Part shown: positions 16,149 to 25,355 of the stretch, one piece after another
Numbering within the stretch: position 1 is the first letter of the stretch
Layout of the letters: each line of letters starts with the position of its first letter
Source: DATGUA01 sp035301545
GTDB taxonomy: Bacteria; Bacillota; Clostridia; Tissierellales; Tissierellaceae
Assembly (NCBI GenBank): GCA_035301545.1
Contig: DATGUA010000023.1
Span: 1-29,407, forward strand
Length of the DNA: 29,407 nucleotides
Direction of reading: 5' to 3'
Program-made: the position numbers and the translations under genes
Notes under the pieces: generated by a model
Told to the model about the DNA's origin: nothing
Seen by the model: the letters and a program-made list of their open reading frames with translations, nothing else
The model's database searches: none

Positions 16149-17721
16149 TTAAAAATCTTCATTTATAAGTTTTTTAATTGTATTTACATCTCTGTCAAAA
16201 CTTAAAGGTTTAACTGCAGGCCCTTGAATTATTTCACCTGTATAAGTGAATCGTGAGCCGTGACAAGGACAGTCCCAAGATATTTCAGCAGAATTCCAAT
16301 TAAGTTCACATCCCATATGAGTACAGGTGGTATTTACTAGATGTAGTTCACCATCTTCATCACGATAAGCTCCAACTCTTTCTCCATCTATCTCCAGAAC
16401 TTTTCCTTCACCAGATTTTACTACTATATCTTTAGGAAGTTTGGAAAGTTTACCATCAAGTAATTGTCCTGCAAGATTTGTATTTTGAACTACAAATTCT
16501 TTAGTAGATGCAGTAACAGTTTTTCGAGATGGATTATATACGTCTCCCCAAGGACTTTCTCCATCTACTATTAAATCTCTTAGAATCATAGAAGAAGCCA
16601 TACTATTTGTCATACCCCATTTTTGAAAACCTGTAGCTAAATAAAGATTAGGGGTATCATAAATAAATTGTCCTACATATGGTAGACCATCAACAGTCAT
16701 ACAATCTTGGGTAGACCATCTATATGGAATATCTTCAATAGTAAATATTTCTTTAGCAAAATTTAGTAAGGCTTTATAATGTATGTTGGTTTGTATCCTC
16801 TCCTTGACCAGTTTTATGCCTCTCTCCAACTATTAATATAAGTTCACCATCTTTAGTAGAGATGGATCTTAAAGAACGAGAAGGGTCTTCAACATTTACA
16901 TATATGCCACCAGGAAATTCTTCTTTAGCTTTAATAGCTAAAATATAACTTTTTTCTACATAAATTCTAGAATAATACATTCCTTTTTTATTATAGAAAG
17001 GATAATGGGAAGCTATTATAACTTTATCAGCAGAAACCTTTTTCCCCTGGGTAGTATTTATAATATATTTATCATTTCTTTTGTTTAATTCAATAGCCCG
17101 AGTTTGTTCATAAATATTAACCCCTTTTTTAGAAATTTTTTCAGCTAAAGGAATTAGAAATTTTCTTGGATGAAATTGAGCTTGATTTTCAAAGATCATT
17201 CCAGATTTAATATCTATAGGAAAAGGTATCTCATCGATTAAATTAGTTTTGATTCCTAAAGAGGTAGCAGTGTTAACTTCTTTCTCAATTTGGTTAACAT
17301 ACTTATCATTTTGAGTATATAAATATGCAGATTGAGATAGATAATTACAATCTATATTATTTTCATCTGCTATCTTTTTAAACTCATGAATTGCAGTTTC
17401 ATTTGCACTTGCATACTGTCTTGCTAGTTCTTCTCCCATTTGGGTTTTGATTTTGTCATAAATTAAACTATGTTGAGATGTTAATTTTGCAGTTGTATGT
17501 GCAGTAGTAGATTCAATAATATTTTCAGCTTCTAGAACTGTAATATTAAATCCTTCTTTTTCTAATTGATAAGCAGATAATATTCCTACTATTCCACCTC
17601 CAATTATGGCAATATCTGTATCTATATCTTCATTTAATTTAGGGTAATTTGTCTTCTTAGTAGATGCTAACCAATATGATTCAGGCATATGCTTAAATAT
17701 ATTCCAGTCATCCATATCCAT
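16149..17721 (-). pseudogene. FAD-dependent oxidoreductase with C-terminal Rieske domain, split by a frameshift
   Basis: Two overlapping minus-strand frames together encode one protein of about 522 residues. The N-terminal part (315 codons from ATG 17721, GGAGGAG upstream) has the dinucleotide-binding motif IAIIGGGIVGILSAY and a DAO-type FAD fold. The C-terminal part completes the FAD domain (MTVDGLPYVGQ, LATGFQKWGMTNS) and ends in a Rieske [2Fe-2S] domain with CTHMGC and CPCHGS, giving the C-x-H and C-x2-H ligands. The coding frame changes at about 16785-16788, where four extra bases (CAAC on the coding strand) sit between the ACAAAC and ATACAT codons. Removing them restores the expected QGEDTN-IHYKAL. 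The mutation separates the flavin domain, so the gene is probably inactive unless it is a sequencing error. Intact relatives are electron-transfer oxidoreductases of unknown substrate. Confidence 0.85.
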
Positions 17722-17981
17722 ATATCTCCTCCAGTTATTCCATATTCTTATAGGATATTTTATACTGTTAATTAAAAAATATACATATGGATCATACCAC
17801 CAAAAATAAATATAGTAAGTATTACTTTTGAAAATTGAATATTATTTTATTTAAACCAGGTAAGACCTAATGATATGAGTACAAGAAATTCCTTAAATCA
17901 AAGATAAAATCCCTGATGTAAAAGAAAATAGGTGGTGTTTATTCTTAATAAATGATAGTCTAAGTCTAAAGGAGGAGTAAT
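17722..17981. other. Intergenic region between divergent genes, no gene seen
   Basis: AT-rich 260 bases. It carries GGAGGAG for the leftward gene and a strong AAAGGAGGAG for the rightward one. A frame between about 17833 and 17955 gives short protein-like pieces (for example YKKFLKSKIKSLM) broken by several stops; this is too weak to call a remnant. Confidence 0.35.
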
Positions 17982-18923
17982 ATGTGTACAGGTATAAAGA
18001 TAAACTATAAAGATGGTTGTGTTTTAGGAAGAACAATGGATCTTGAAAATTCTGTAAATTATAATAGTCTTTATTTACCAAGAAATTATAATTTTTCTAA
18101 TGATTTAATGGGAAATCCTTTGTATTTAAAATATAAAATATTAGGAATGTGTTTTGAAAATCGAGATCCGCTAAAAGATGGGGTAAATGAACATGGATTA
18201 GTAGGAATTACAAATGATTTTAAAGGATTTAATCTTTATTCAAATAAGGTAAATTCAGAAAAGAAAAATATTTCTAGTTTAGATTATTTAACTTATGCAC
18301 TTGGGAATTATAGATCTGTAGATGAGTTAATTGAAGATTTACCAAATATTCATATATCTATTAAAGATCATAAAAATGAAAAAGTATTATCACCACATTT
18401 TCACTTTATGTTTACAGATTCTACTAAAAGATGTATAGTTGTTGAGGCTAAAAGAAAAGAATTAATATATTATGAAAATTCATATGATGTAATGACTAAT
18501 TCACCAGGTCTTGAAACTCATGTACAAAGATTAAATAATCTTATAGATTTAGATAATCTTGAAGAATTTAATGCTTCCAAAGATTTACCAGGTGGATATG
18601 ATCCTGTTTCTAGATTTATTAAAGCTTTTTATTTAACTAAAATGAATGTTAAATCTAAGAATTATAAAGAAGCACTTTCTAATTCTTATAATATAATGGG
18701 AGCAATGACTATGCCAAATGGGTTTGTTAGAAATAAGAAATATAATTATAATACTTATACCAGATATATTTGTTCTTATGATACAAATAATAGATTACTA
18801 ACTGTTAAGTCTAATACTAATCCAATGGTATATAAATTAAGCTTTGAAGATATAAGAAATGAAGATAAAAGACAGGCATTTTTCTTAGATCAAGACTTTA
18901 ACTCGGAAAAATTAAAACAATAG
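17982..18923 (+). CDS. Choloylglycine hydrolase/penicillin acylase-family (Ntn) amidase
   Basis: A 313-residue N-terminal-nucleophile hydrolase that cleaves linear C-N amide bonds. The start MCTG puts Cys2 at the N-terminus after Met removal, as the catalytic nucleophile. Other family residues are R17 and D20 (GRTMD), N173 (VMTNSPG) and R211 (DPVSRF). Length is typical of bile salt hydrolases and penicillin V acylases. There is no signal peptide, so it is cytoplasmic. Substrate could be a conjugated bile acid, penicillin V, an acyl-homoserine lactone or another N-acyl compound; the sequence read by eye does not decide. It has a strong ribosome binding site and its own terminator, so it is a single-gene unit. 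Confidence 0.85.
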   Translation: MCTGIKINYKDGCVLGRTMDLENSVNYNSLYLPRNYNFSNDLMGNPLYLKYKILGMCFENRDPLKDGVNEHGLVGITNDFKGFNLYSNKVNSEKKNISSLDYLTYALGNYRSVDELIEDLPNIHISIKDHKNEKVLSPHFHFMFTDSTKRCIVVEAKRKELIYYENSYDVMTNSPGLETHVQRLNNLIDLDNLEEFNASKDLPGGYDPVSRFIKAFYLTKMNVKSKNYKEALSNSYNIMGAMTMPNGFVRNKKYNYNTYTRYICSYDTNNRLLTVKSNTNPMVYKLSFEDIRNEDKRQAFFLDQDFNSEKLKQ

Positions 18924-18938
18924 AGAATCTATTTATTT

Positions 18939-18970
18939 AAAAGGTGTAGATTTTAAAATCTACACCTTTT
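18939..18970. terminator. Bidirectional intrinsic terminator
   Basis: A 32-base perfect palindrome, AAAAGGTGTAGATTTT followed directly by its complement, with A and T runs at the ends. It serves the convergent amidase and SleB-type genes. Confidence 0.88.
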
Positions 18971-18974
18971 TATA

Positions 18975-19673
18975 TTAATTATAAAAGCTATGGCCACCTA
19001 TTTTTGTTAAATAGGTTTTATTCTGAACAATCCAAGTACCTGCTGCTTTAGACTGATTGAAGAAATATGTTGAATCACCTACAGGTCTTTCTCCATTGAT
19101 TGCAGCCTTAGCTGCTTTTATACTATCATCAGAAGGATCATTATAGATTGATCCGTCAGCAACTGGACTAAATTGAGGTATACTTCCATAGTATTCAAAG
19201 ATTACATCATATATACTGTTAGGGAATTCTTTAGAACTAACTCTGTTTAAAATTACATTTCCAACAGCTACCTTTCCATTATATGGTTCTCCACCTGCTT
19301 CTGCTTCAATAATTCTAGCTAACCAGAATTCATCATCTTTAGTATATCCATCGGAAGAGCTTGTCCCTTGTAAATCGGAATTAGACTTCCCATATAATGC
19401 TGTTTTAGTATCTACTCCTGCAATTCCATCAATAGATAATCCTTTATCCTTTTGGAAATCAACAACAGCTTGTTCGGTTAATAGTCCATAGATTCCATCA
19501 ACAGAATCTTTAAGATATCCTTGATCTTGTAATTCTTGTTGAAGTTTGGTTACTTTTTCACCCCTACTATTGTATCCTAAGTTTATATAATTGTCACTTG
19601 CAAATGTGACAGTTGTTGGTACAAGTATTAATACCAATACTATTAAAATTGATAATGTTCTTTTTTGTATCAT
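18975..19673 (-). CDS. Spore cortex-lytic enzyme-like cell wall hydrolase (SleB family)
   Basis: An exported protein of about 232 residues. It has an N-terminal signal peptide (basic start, hydrophobic core, likely cleavage after TFA), then a peptidoglycan-binding domain (LGYNSRGEKVTKLQQEL ... DFQKDKGLSIDGIAG). The C-terminal SleB/CwlJ hydrolase domain contains ARIIEAEAGGEPYNGKVAVG with the catalytic Glu and ends in FFNQSKAAGTWI. In spore formers SleB is a lytic transglycosylase that degrades cortex peptidoglycan during germination. ATG 19673 is preferred because it lies nine bases after AGGAG; an in-frame ATG at 19679 is only three bases away. A forespore sigma-G promoter is expected but could not be placed with confidence. 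Confidence 0.9.
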   Translation of the reverse strand: MIQKRTLSILIVLVLILVPTTVTFASDNYINLGYNSRGEKVTKLQQELQDQGYLKDSVDGIYGLLTEQAVVDFQKDKGLSIDGIAGVDTKTALYGKSNSDLQGTSSSDGYTKDDEFWLARIIEAEAGGEPYNGKVAVGNVILNRVSSKEFPNSIYDVIFEYYGSIPQFSPVADGSIYNDPSDDSIKAAKAAINGERPVGDSTYFFNQSKAAGTWIVQNKTYLTKIGGHSFYN

Positions 19674-19941
19674 TATCATAGTCTCCTTTCAAAAATAAGG
19701 TTCCCCATAAGAAATATAGAGTGAACCGTTTCAGATAGTATAATTTGCTATTATATAGTACCCCCTACCTCAAGTAAACAGTAAACACTAATATACCAAA
19801 ACTTACATAGGATAAATCTTCCAATAGGTTTGAATAAAGAAATAATTTAGAGAATATATAATAAAATTAGTTTTAAAGGTACTAAGTAAACAATAGACTA
19901 ATAATAGCTATATAATTCTAGGAATATAGAGGAGGCATAGT

Positions 19942-20778
19942 ATGTTTATTATAGAATTATTAAAAGTGGTTTTATTAGGTATAGTAGAAGGAATTACTGA
20001 ATGGTTACCTATAAGTAGCACTGGGCATATGATTTTAGTAGAACAATTTATAGAATTAAATGCTTCTCAAGCATTTAAAGAAATGTTCTTTGTAGTAATA
20101 CAATTAGGGGCAATATTAGCTGTTGTTCTATTATATTTTCATAAATTAAACCCTTTTTCATCTAATAAATCTTGGAAAGAGAAGAAAGAAACTATATCTA
20201 TATGGTGTAAAGTTGTTGTAGGAGTTATACCAGCAGGAGTATTAGGGATTTTATTTGATGATTGGTTAAATGATCATTTATATAATTACCAAACAGTTGC
20301 AATTATGTTAATTCTTTATGGAGTTTTATTTATAATTATCGAAAATAATAGGAAATATAGTAGGAGTAGTATTAGGAATTTTAATGATCTTACATATAAG
20401 ACGGCTTTTTTAATTGGGATGTTTCAGGTGTTATCCTTGATTCCAGGTACATCACGTTCCGGTGCTACTATTATAGGTGGGATTATATTAGGAACCTCCC
20501 GTCATATGGCTACAGAATATTCCTTCTTTTTATCTATTCCGGTGATGTTTGGTGCTAGTGCATTAAAGTTATTGAAATTTGGATTTAGTTTTTCTGCTAT
20601 GGAATTATTTATTTTACTGACTGGTATGATAGTAGCTTTTCTTGTTTCTATTATAGCCATACGATTTCTTATAGGATATATTAAAAACAACGATTTTAAA
20701 ATCTTTGGTTGGTATCGTATTATGTTGGGTATTATAGTTCTTTTATATTTTTTAATATTGAATGTTAAAGCCATATAG
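19942..20778 (+). CDS. uppP: Undecaprenyl-diphosphate phosphatase
   Basis: A 278-residue polytopic membrane enzyme (BacA/UppP) that dephosphorylates undecaprenyl diphosphate to recycle the lipid carrier for cell wall synthesis. It can contribute to bacitracin tolerance. Both catalytic motifs are present: EGITEWLPISSTGH (residues 16-29) and PGTSRSG (168-174). Length and the hydrophobic pattern of about eight segments are normal. The start is supported by GAGGAGG. A TATAAT lies at 19911-19916 with only a poor -35 (TAAACA at 19887-19892). No clear terminator follows before the peptide-transport operon. Confidence 0.95.
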   Translation: MFIIELLKVVLLGIVEGITEWLPISSTGHMILVEQFIELNASQAFKEMFFVVIQLGAILAVVLLYFHKLNPFSSNKSWKEKKETISIWCKVVVGVIPAGVLGILFDDWLNDHLYNYQTVAIMLILYGVLFIIIENNRKYSRSSIRNFNDLTYKTAFLIGMFQVLSLIPGTSRSGATIIGGIILGTSRHMATEYSFFLSIPVMFGASALKLLKFGFSFSAMELFILLTGMIVAFLVSIIAIRFLIGYIKNNDFKIFGWYRIMLGIIVLLYFLILNVKAI

Positions 20779-20825
20779 CAATTACTAATAGAATAATCGC
20801 CTTATATTAAACATATCTATATTTG

Positions 20826-20854
20826 TTGAACTTTGTCATATTGAAATATATAAT
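20826..20854 (+). promoter_or_regulatory. Sigma-A-type promoter of the peptide ABC transporter operon
   Basis: TTGAAC at 20826-20831 and a perfect TATAAT at 20849-20854 with an exact 17-base spacer, 55 bases before the binding-protein ATG. Confidence 0.7.
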
Positions 20855-20908
20855 TATGATTTGAAAGGATAGAGTTTCCAAATAATTTAAAGAAGGAAAG
20901 GTGACAAG

Positions 20909-22510
20909 ATGAAAAGGAGATACATATTATTTTTTAGCTTTATATTAGTAATTTCTATTATTTTAGGAGCATGCACTGGTCAATCTACAGATACTTCTAA
21001 AGAATCAGATGATGTGGTAGAAGATGACGGTGAGGTATCTAAAGAAGGGGGAATAATGACTTTTGGTATAGGTAGTGATCCCGCAGTTATGAATCCACTA
21101 TATGCAGATGATAGGGTTACCTTAACTATTACAAATTCATTATATGACTATTTATATACAGTTGTAGATGGTGAAACAAGATTTGTTTTAGCAGAAAGTA
21201 TGGAACCATCAGATGATTATTTAACTTATACAATGAAATTGAGAGAGGATGTTAAGTGGCATGATGGAGAAATATTTAATGCAGATGATGTAATCTTTAC
21301 ATTTGATACTATATTAGAAGAATCCCAAACAACAAAGTATAGAAGTAGTTTGATTTTCAATGATGAGCCGATAAAAGTAACTAAGACTGATGATTTTACA
21401 GTGGAATTTGAGTTGCCTGAAGTTTCGGTACCATTTTTCAATACTGTTGCAGGAATAAAGCCTATTCCTAAGCATGTATTTGAAGGAGAAGAAGAAATTG
21501 AAAAAAGTAGTAAGAATAATACTCCAATAGGAACGGGACCATTTAAATTTAAAGATATGAAGAGTGGTGAATCTGTAGAATTAGAAAGAAATGAAGATTA
21601 TTTTGGTGATTTAGCATACTTAGATAGTATAGTATATCAAGTTATAGCTGATCCGAATGCATCAATGATAGCTTTAGAAGACGGAGAAATAGGTGCAAGT
21701 TATATAGATGCTAAGGATTATGATAAATATGATGGAAATGATCAGTTTGAAACTTATAAATTTTCAGAAGGTATGTTAAATAATATGATATTTAGATTTA
21801 ATAATGAGTACTTACAAAATAAAAAGGTTAGACAAGCAATAGCTTATGGGATAAATAAAGAAGAAATGCTTGAAGCTGCATATGGTAGTGAAGAATTTGC
21901 TGATTTAGCATATTCACCTTTTGTACCATCGACATTATATTATACTGATGATGTTGAACAGTATGAATATGATGTGGAAAAAGCAAAGGAACTTCTTGAA
22001 GAGGCAGGAGCAGAAGACATTAAATTAAGATTAATGTATACAAGTGGTAGTGATGAACAGGAAAAACAAGCTTTAATTATGGAACAACAATTAAAAGAAA
22101 TAGGCATAGAGTTAGATATATTACCGACGGAAAGAGGGGCTTTTTTGGACAAGTTTCTAGATCCAGAAAATGAAGATTTTGACTTAGCTTATAATGGATT
22201 TGTTATGGGTTCAGAACCAAATGCGTATGGACCGCTATTTACATCAGGTGATGCAAATAACTATATGTTATATGAAAATGAGGAAATAGATAATTTGTTT
22301 TCTGATGGTGTAGTAGAAACAGATGAATCAAAAAGGCAAGAAATTTATGAAGATATTCAACAAATATTGATAGATGATATGGTGATTTATCCGATTACGT
22401 ATCCAAAATCACTAGTAACAACAAATGCTAAATATAAAGGTATAGAGGAAGCAGAAACTGCACCTATCTTTATGTTTAGAAATATGAATAAGATATATAT
22501 AGAAGAATAA
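20909..22510 (+). CDS. Peptide ABC transporter substrate-binding lipoprotein (OppA/DppA family)
   Basis: A 533-residue extracellular lipoprotein of the SBP_bac_5 family. The signal peptide ends in a lipobox ILGAC with the lipidated cysteine at residue 22, followed by an acidic serine/threonine linker. Family blocks include TFGIGSDPAVMNPLYADD, LREDVKWHDGEIFNADDVIF and PIGTGPFKF. It binds oligo- or dipeptides outside the membrane and delivers them to the permeases encoded next. It is the first gene of a five-gene operon and is followed by a strong hairpin, which probably makes it the most highly expressed member. Ligand could also be a nickel chelate or other small solute, as in some relatives. 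Confidence 0.92.
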   Translation: MKRRYILFFSFILVISIILGACTGQSTDTSKESDDVVEDDGEVSKEGGIMTFGIGSDPAVMNPLYADDRVTLTITNSLYDYLYTVVDGETRFVLAESMEPSDDYLTYTMKLREDVKWHDGEIFNADDVIFTFDTILEESQTTKYRSSLIFNDEPIKVTKTDDFTVEFELPEVSVPFFNTVAGIKPIPKHVFEGEEEIEKSSKNNTPIGTGPFKFKDMKSGESVELERNEDYFGDLAYLDSIVYQVIADPNASMIALEDGEIGASYIDAKDYDKYDGNDQFETYKFSEGMLNNMIFRFNNEYLQNKKVRQAIAYGINKEEMLEAAYGSEEFADLAYSPFVPSTLYYTDDVEQYEYDVEKAKELLEEAGAEDIKLRLMYTSGSDEQEKQALIMEQQLKEIGIELDILPTERGAFLDKFLDPENEDFDLAYNGFVMGSEPNAYGPLFTSGDANNYMLYENEEIDNLFSDGVVETDESKRQEIYEDIQQILIDDMVIYPITYPKSLVTTNAKYKGIEEAETAPIFMFRNMNKIYIEE

Positions 22511-22518
22511 TTGAATTT

Positions 22519-22552
22519 AGAGAAAAGTAAATTTATAAATTTACTTTTCTCT
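22519..22552 (+). terminator. Intra-operon attenuator after the binding-protein gene
   Basis: A 34-base perfect palindrome (AGAGAAAAGTAAATTTA plus its complement) followed by ATGTTTTT, nine bases after the end of the previous gene and 22 bases before the first permease start. It probably ends most transcripts, leaving less mRNA for the membrane components. Confidence 0.8.
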
Positions 22553-22574
22553 ATGTTTTTAGGAGGAGAAAGAG

Positions 22575-23525
22575 TTGTCATATCTTATATACAAAAGAGT
22601 ATTAAATGCTATTCCTATGATAATAACTATTTCCATTATTTCATTTGTATTAGTAAATTTTGCGCCAGGAGATCCGGTAAAGGCATATATTACCCCAGAA
22701 TCTACAGTACAAGATATTGAGATTATAAGAGAAAGTATGGGTTTAAATGACAATATCTTAGTTCAGTACATTAGATGGGGAAAAAATGTATTAAAAGGGA
22801 ATTTAGGATATTCTTTTGCAGATCATCGCCCAGTTCTTGATAAGGTTGTAGAGAGATTACCAGCAACAATAGGTCTTATGGGAGTATCTATGATATTTTC
22901 CATTCTATTAGGCACTATTATCGGACTGGTCTCTGCCTTTTATAATAATAAACTTATAGATAAAATACTTACTTTTTTAAATTATATTGGTATCTCTATT
23001 CCAAGTTTTTGGTTTGCCATGGGTATGTTACATTTGTTTACTTTAAAATTAGGATGGTTACCGAGTATTGGAATGAGATCAGTAGGAGTACATACTAATA
23101 TAGATTTACTTAAACATATAGTAATGCCAATGTTGACACTAAGTATTTCAAATACTTCAGTGATTAGTAGGTATGTAAGGTCTAGAACTATAACTCAGCT
23201 TAATGAGGATTATGTAACAGTTGCTATGGCTCAAGGGGCAAGTAAGAGAGAAGTCTTATTTAAATATGTATTAAAGAATTCCTTACTTCCTTTGATAACA
23301 ATTATAGGGATGAGTTTACCTAATTTAGTTTCAGGAGCATTTATTACCGAAACAATATTTGGTTGGCCAGGACTAGGACAATTAGGAATTAATTCAATTT
23401 TTAAATTTGATTATCCTATGATTATGGCTACTACTATGTTTTCATCAATAATATTAATTTTAGGAAATCTTATAAGTGATATATTATATGGAGTAGTAGA
23501 CCCTAGAATAAAGGTGGTAGAGTAA
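22575..23525 (+). CDS. Peptide ABC transporter permease (DppB/OppB type)
   Basis: A 316-residue membrane permease with six transmembrane segments and the binding-protein-dependent transport EAA loop (about 212-232, AQGASKREVLFKYVLKNSLLP), which contacts the ATPases. The N-terminus has the typical DppB block ISFVLVNFAPGDP. The start codon is TTG at 22575, supported by AGGAGGAG eight bases upstream; no ATG fits. The stop overlaps the ATG of the next gene by one base. Confidence 0.93.
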   Translation: MSYLIYKRVLNAIPMIITISIISFVLVNFAPGDPVKAYITPESTVQDIEIIRESMGLNDNILVQYIRWGKNVLKGNLGYSFADHRPVLDKVVERLPATIGLMGVSMIFSILLGTIIGLVSAFYNNKLIDKILTFLNYIGISIPSFWFAMGMLHLFTLKLGWLPSIGMRSVGVHTNIDLLKHIVMPMLTLSISNTSVISRYVRSRTITQLNEDYVTVAMAQGASKREVLFKYVLKNSLLPLITIIGMSLPNLVSGAFITETIFGWPGLGQLGINSIFKFDYPMIMATTMFSSIILILGNLISDILYGVVDPRIKVVE

Positions 23526-24367
23526 TGGGAGATTCATTATTTAATAGATATTTTTATAAGATAAAAAAAGATAAAGTTGCTTTTATATCATTAATAATTA
23601 TTTCACTACTAATAATAGCTTCCATACTTATTCAATTTTATCCAAAGGATCCAAATGCTATTGATATCTCTAATGGACTAGTTAGACCTTCAAAGGAGAA
23701 TTTTTTTGGAACAGATGATTTAGGTAGAGATTACTTTACTAGAGTGTTTTATGGTGGGAGAGCTTCCCTTGCAGTTGGTTTTTTGGCTATGATTATATCA
23801 ACGGTGATAGGCACTATCGTAGGAGTTATAAGTGGATATTATGGTGGTATAGTTGATGATATTATTATGAGAATTATAGATATACTCATGAGTATACCTA
23901 GTTTTTTCCTGATATTAATACTAAATTCTTATTTAAAGCCAGGTATTAAAAATATAATTATTATAATTGGATTATTTGGATGGATGGGAATTGCTAGAAT
24001 AGTAAGAGCAGAGACCTTATCTTTAAAGGAAAGGGAATATGTTTTATATGCTAAAATGATAGGAATTAAAGATAGATTGATAATGATTAGACATATAATT
24101 AAAAATATTTTTTCGACAGTTGTAGTAACATCAACTATAAATATAGCTTCTGCCATATTAACAGAATCATCTTTAAGCTTTTTAGGCTTAGGGGTTCAGC
24201 AGCCTAATTCATCCTGGGGAAGTATGTTAAGAGATGCCCAAAAATATTTAGGTGAATATTCTTATTTAGCCCTATTCCCAGGATTGTTAATATTAATAAC
24301 AGTATTATGTTTTAATGTTTTAGGAGATTCCTTAAGATATGTAGTAGAAGCGAAAAGTGAGAATTAG
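23525..24367 (+). CDS. Peptide ABC transporter permease (DppC/OppC type)
   Basis: A 280-residue membrane permease, partner of the preceding one. It has the DppC N-terminal segment, the block FGTDDLGRDYFTRVFYGGR and an EAA loop (YAKMIGIKDRLIMIRHIIKN). The ATG overlaps the previous stop (TAATG), showing translational coupling, with GGTGG as ribosome binding site. Confidence 0.93.
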   Translation: MGDSLFNRYFYKIKKDKVAFISLIIISLLIIASILIQFYPKDPNAIDISNGLVRPSKENFFGTDDLGRDYFTRVFYGGRASLAVGFLAMIISTVIGTIVGVISGYYGGIVDDIIMRIIDILMSIPSFFLILILNSYLKPGIKNIIIIIGLFGWMGIARIVRAETLSLKEREYVLYAKMIGIKDRLIMIRHIIKNIFSTVVVTSTINIASAILTESSLSFLGLGVQQPNSSWGSMLRDAQKYLGEYSYLALFPGLLILITVLCFNVLGDSLRYVVEAKSEN

Positions 24368-24377
24368 AGGTATGTAT

Positions 24378-25355
24378 ATGAAGAAAATATTAGATTTAAA
24401 CAATTTAGTAATTAGATTTCATGGAAAGGAAAACACTACTTATGCTGTAAATAATATATCCTTTGATATAAGGCAAGGGGAAATACTAGGCATAGTAGGA
24501 GAATCTGGGAGTGGAAAAACAGTAACAGCTAAATCAATATTAAGGATTACAGATAATGCAGAAATTAAAAATGGTTCTATTTTATTTAATGGATTAGATT
24601 TATTAAAAATAAGTGAAAGAGAAATGAGAAAAATTAGAGGGAATAATATATCGATGATTTTCCAAGATCCTCAGACTTCTTTAAATCCAGTATTTACAAT
24701 AGGAAATCAAATGATAGATATTATTGTGCGTCACAAAAATATTAGTAGGAAAAAGGCTAGGAAGATTGCTTTAGATTGGTTAGCTCTAGTAGGGATTACA
24801 AATCCTAGTAAAAGATTAAATTCATATCCACATGAGCTTAGTGGTGGTATGAGACAGAGGGTTATTATAGCTATGGCATTATGTTTAGAACCAGAAATAG
24901 TAATAGCGGATGAACCAACTACTGCATTGGATGTTACCATACAGTCACAAATACTTAATCTCATAAATGATTTAAAAAGCAAAATCCATAGTTCAATATT
25001 ATTAATAACTCATGATTTAGGGGTTATAGCTAATACTTGTGATCGGGTAATAGTGATGTACGGTGGGAAAATAATGGAGTCATCTAATGTGAATCATTTA
25101 TTTGATAATCCAAAGCATCCTTATACTTTAGGATTATTAAATGCTTTACCTAAGAGTAAGAATAGTTTAGAAAAACTAAGACCTATACCAGGGAATCCAC
25201 CAGATAATACTAAGAAAATTTTAGGATGTCCATTTTACAGAAGATGTAGTGATAGAATGGATATTTGTGAAAAAAGGTTTCCAAAAACCTTGTATCTAAA
25301 TGAGGATCATTTCTTGAATTGTTGGTTATATGTGGAGGAAGATTCTAATGAATAA
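24378..25355 (+). CDS. Peptide ABC transporter ATP-binding protein (DppD/OppD type)
   Basis: A 325-residue cytoplasmic ATPase that powers the transporter with its partner encoded next. Walker A is GESGSGKT (about 41-48), the signature LSGGMRQRV, Walker B IVIADEPTTALD and the switch His in THDLG. The C-terminal oligopeptide-transporter extension (HPYTLGLLNALPK ... IPGNPP) holds four cysteines in the pattern C-x5-C-x6-C...C. I place the start at ATG 24378, seven bases after AGAGG; in-frame GTG 24357 and ATG 24372 are poorly spaced. It overlaps the next gene by eight bases. Confidence 0.93.
   Translation: MKKILDLNNLVIRFHGKENTTYAVNNISFDIRQGEILGIVGESGSGKTVTAKSILRITDNAEIKNGSILFNGLDLLKISEREMRKIRGNNISMIFQDPQTSLNPVFTIGNQMIDIIVRHKNISRKKARKIALDWLALVGITNPSKRLNSYPHELSGGMRQRVIIAMALCLEPEIVIADEPTTALDVTIQSQILNLINDLKSKIHSSILLITHDLGVIANTCDRVIVMYGGKIMESSNVNHLFDNPKHPYTLGLLNALPKSKNSLEKLRPIPGNPPDNTKKILGCPFYRRCSDRMDICEKRFPKTLYLNEDHFLNCWLYVEEDSNE

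Noticed and set aside
17833..17955. Possible gene remnant before the Ntn amidase
   Set aside because: Only short peptides between many stops, with no recognisable family order.
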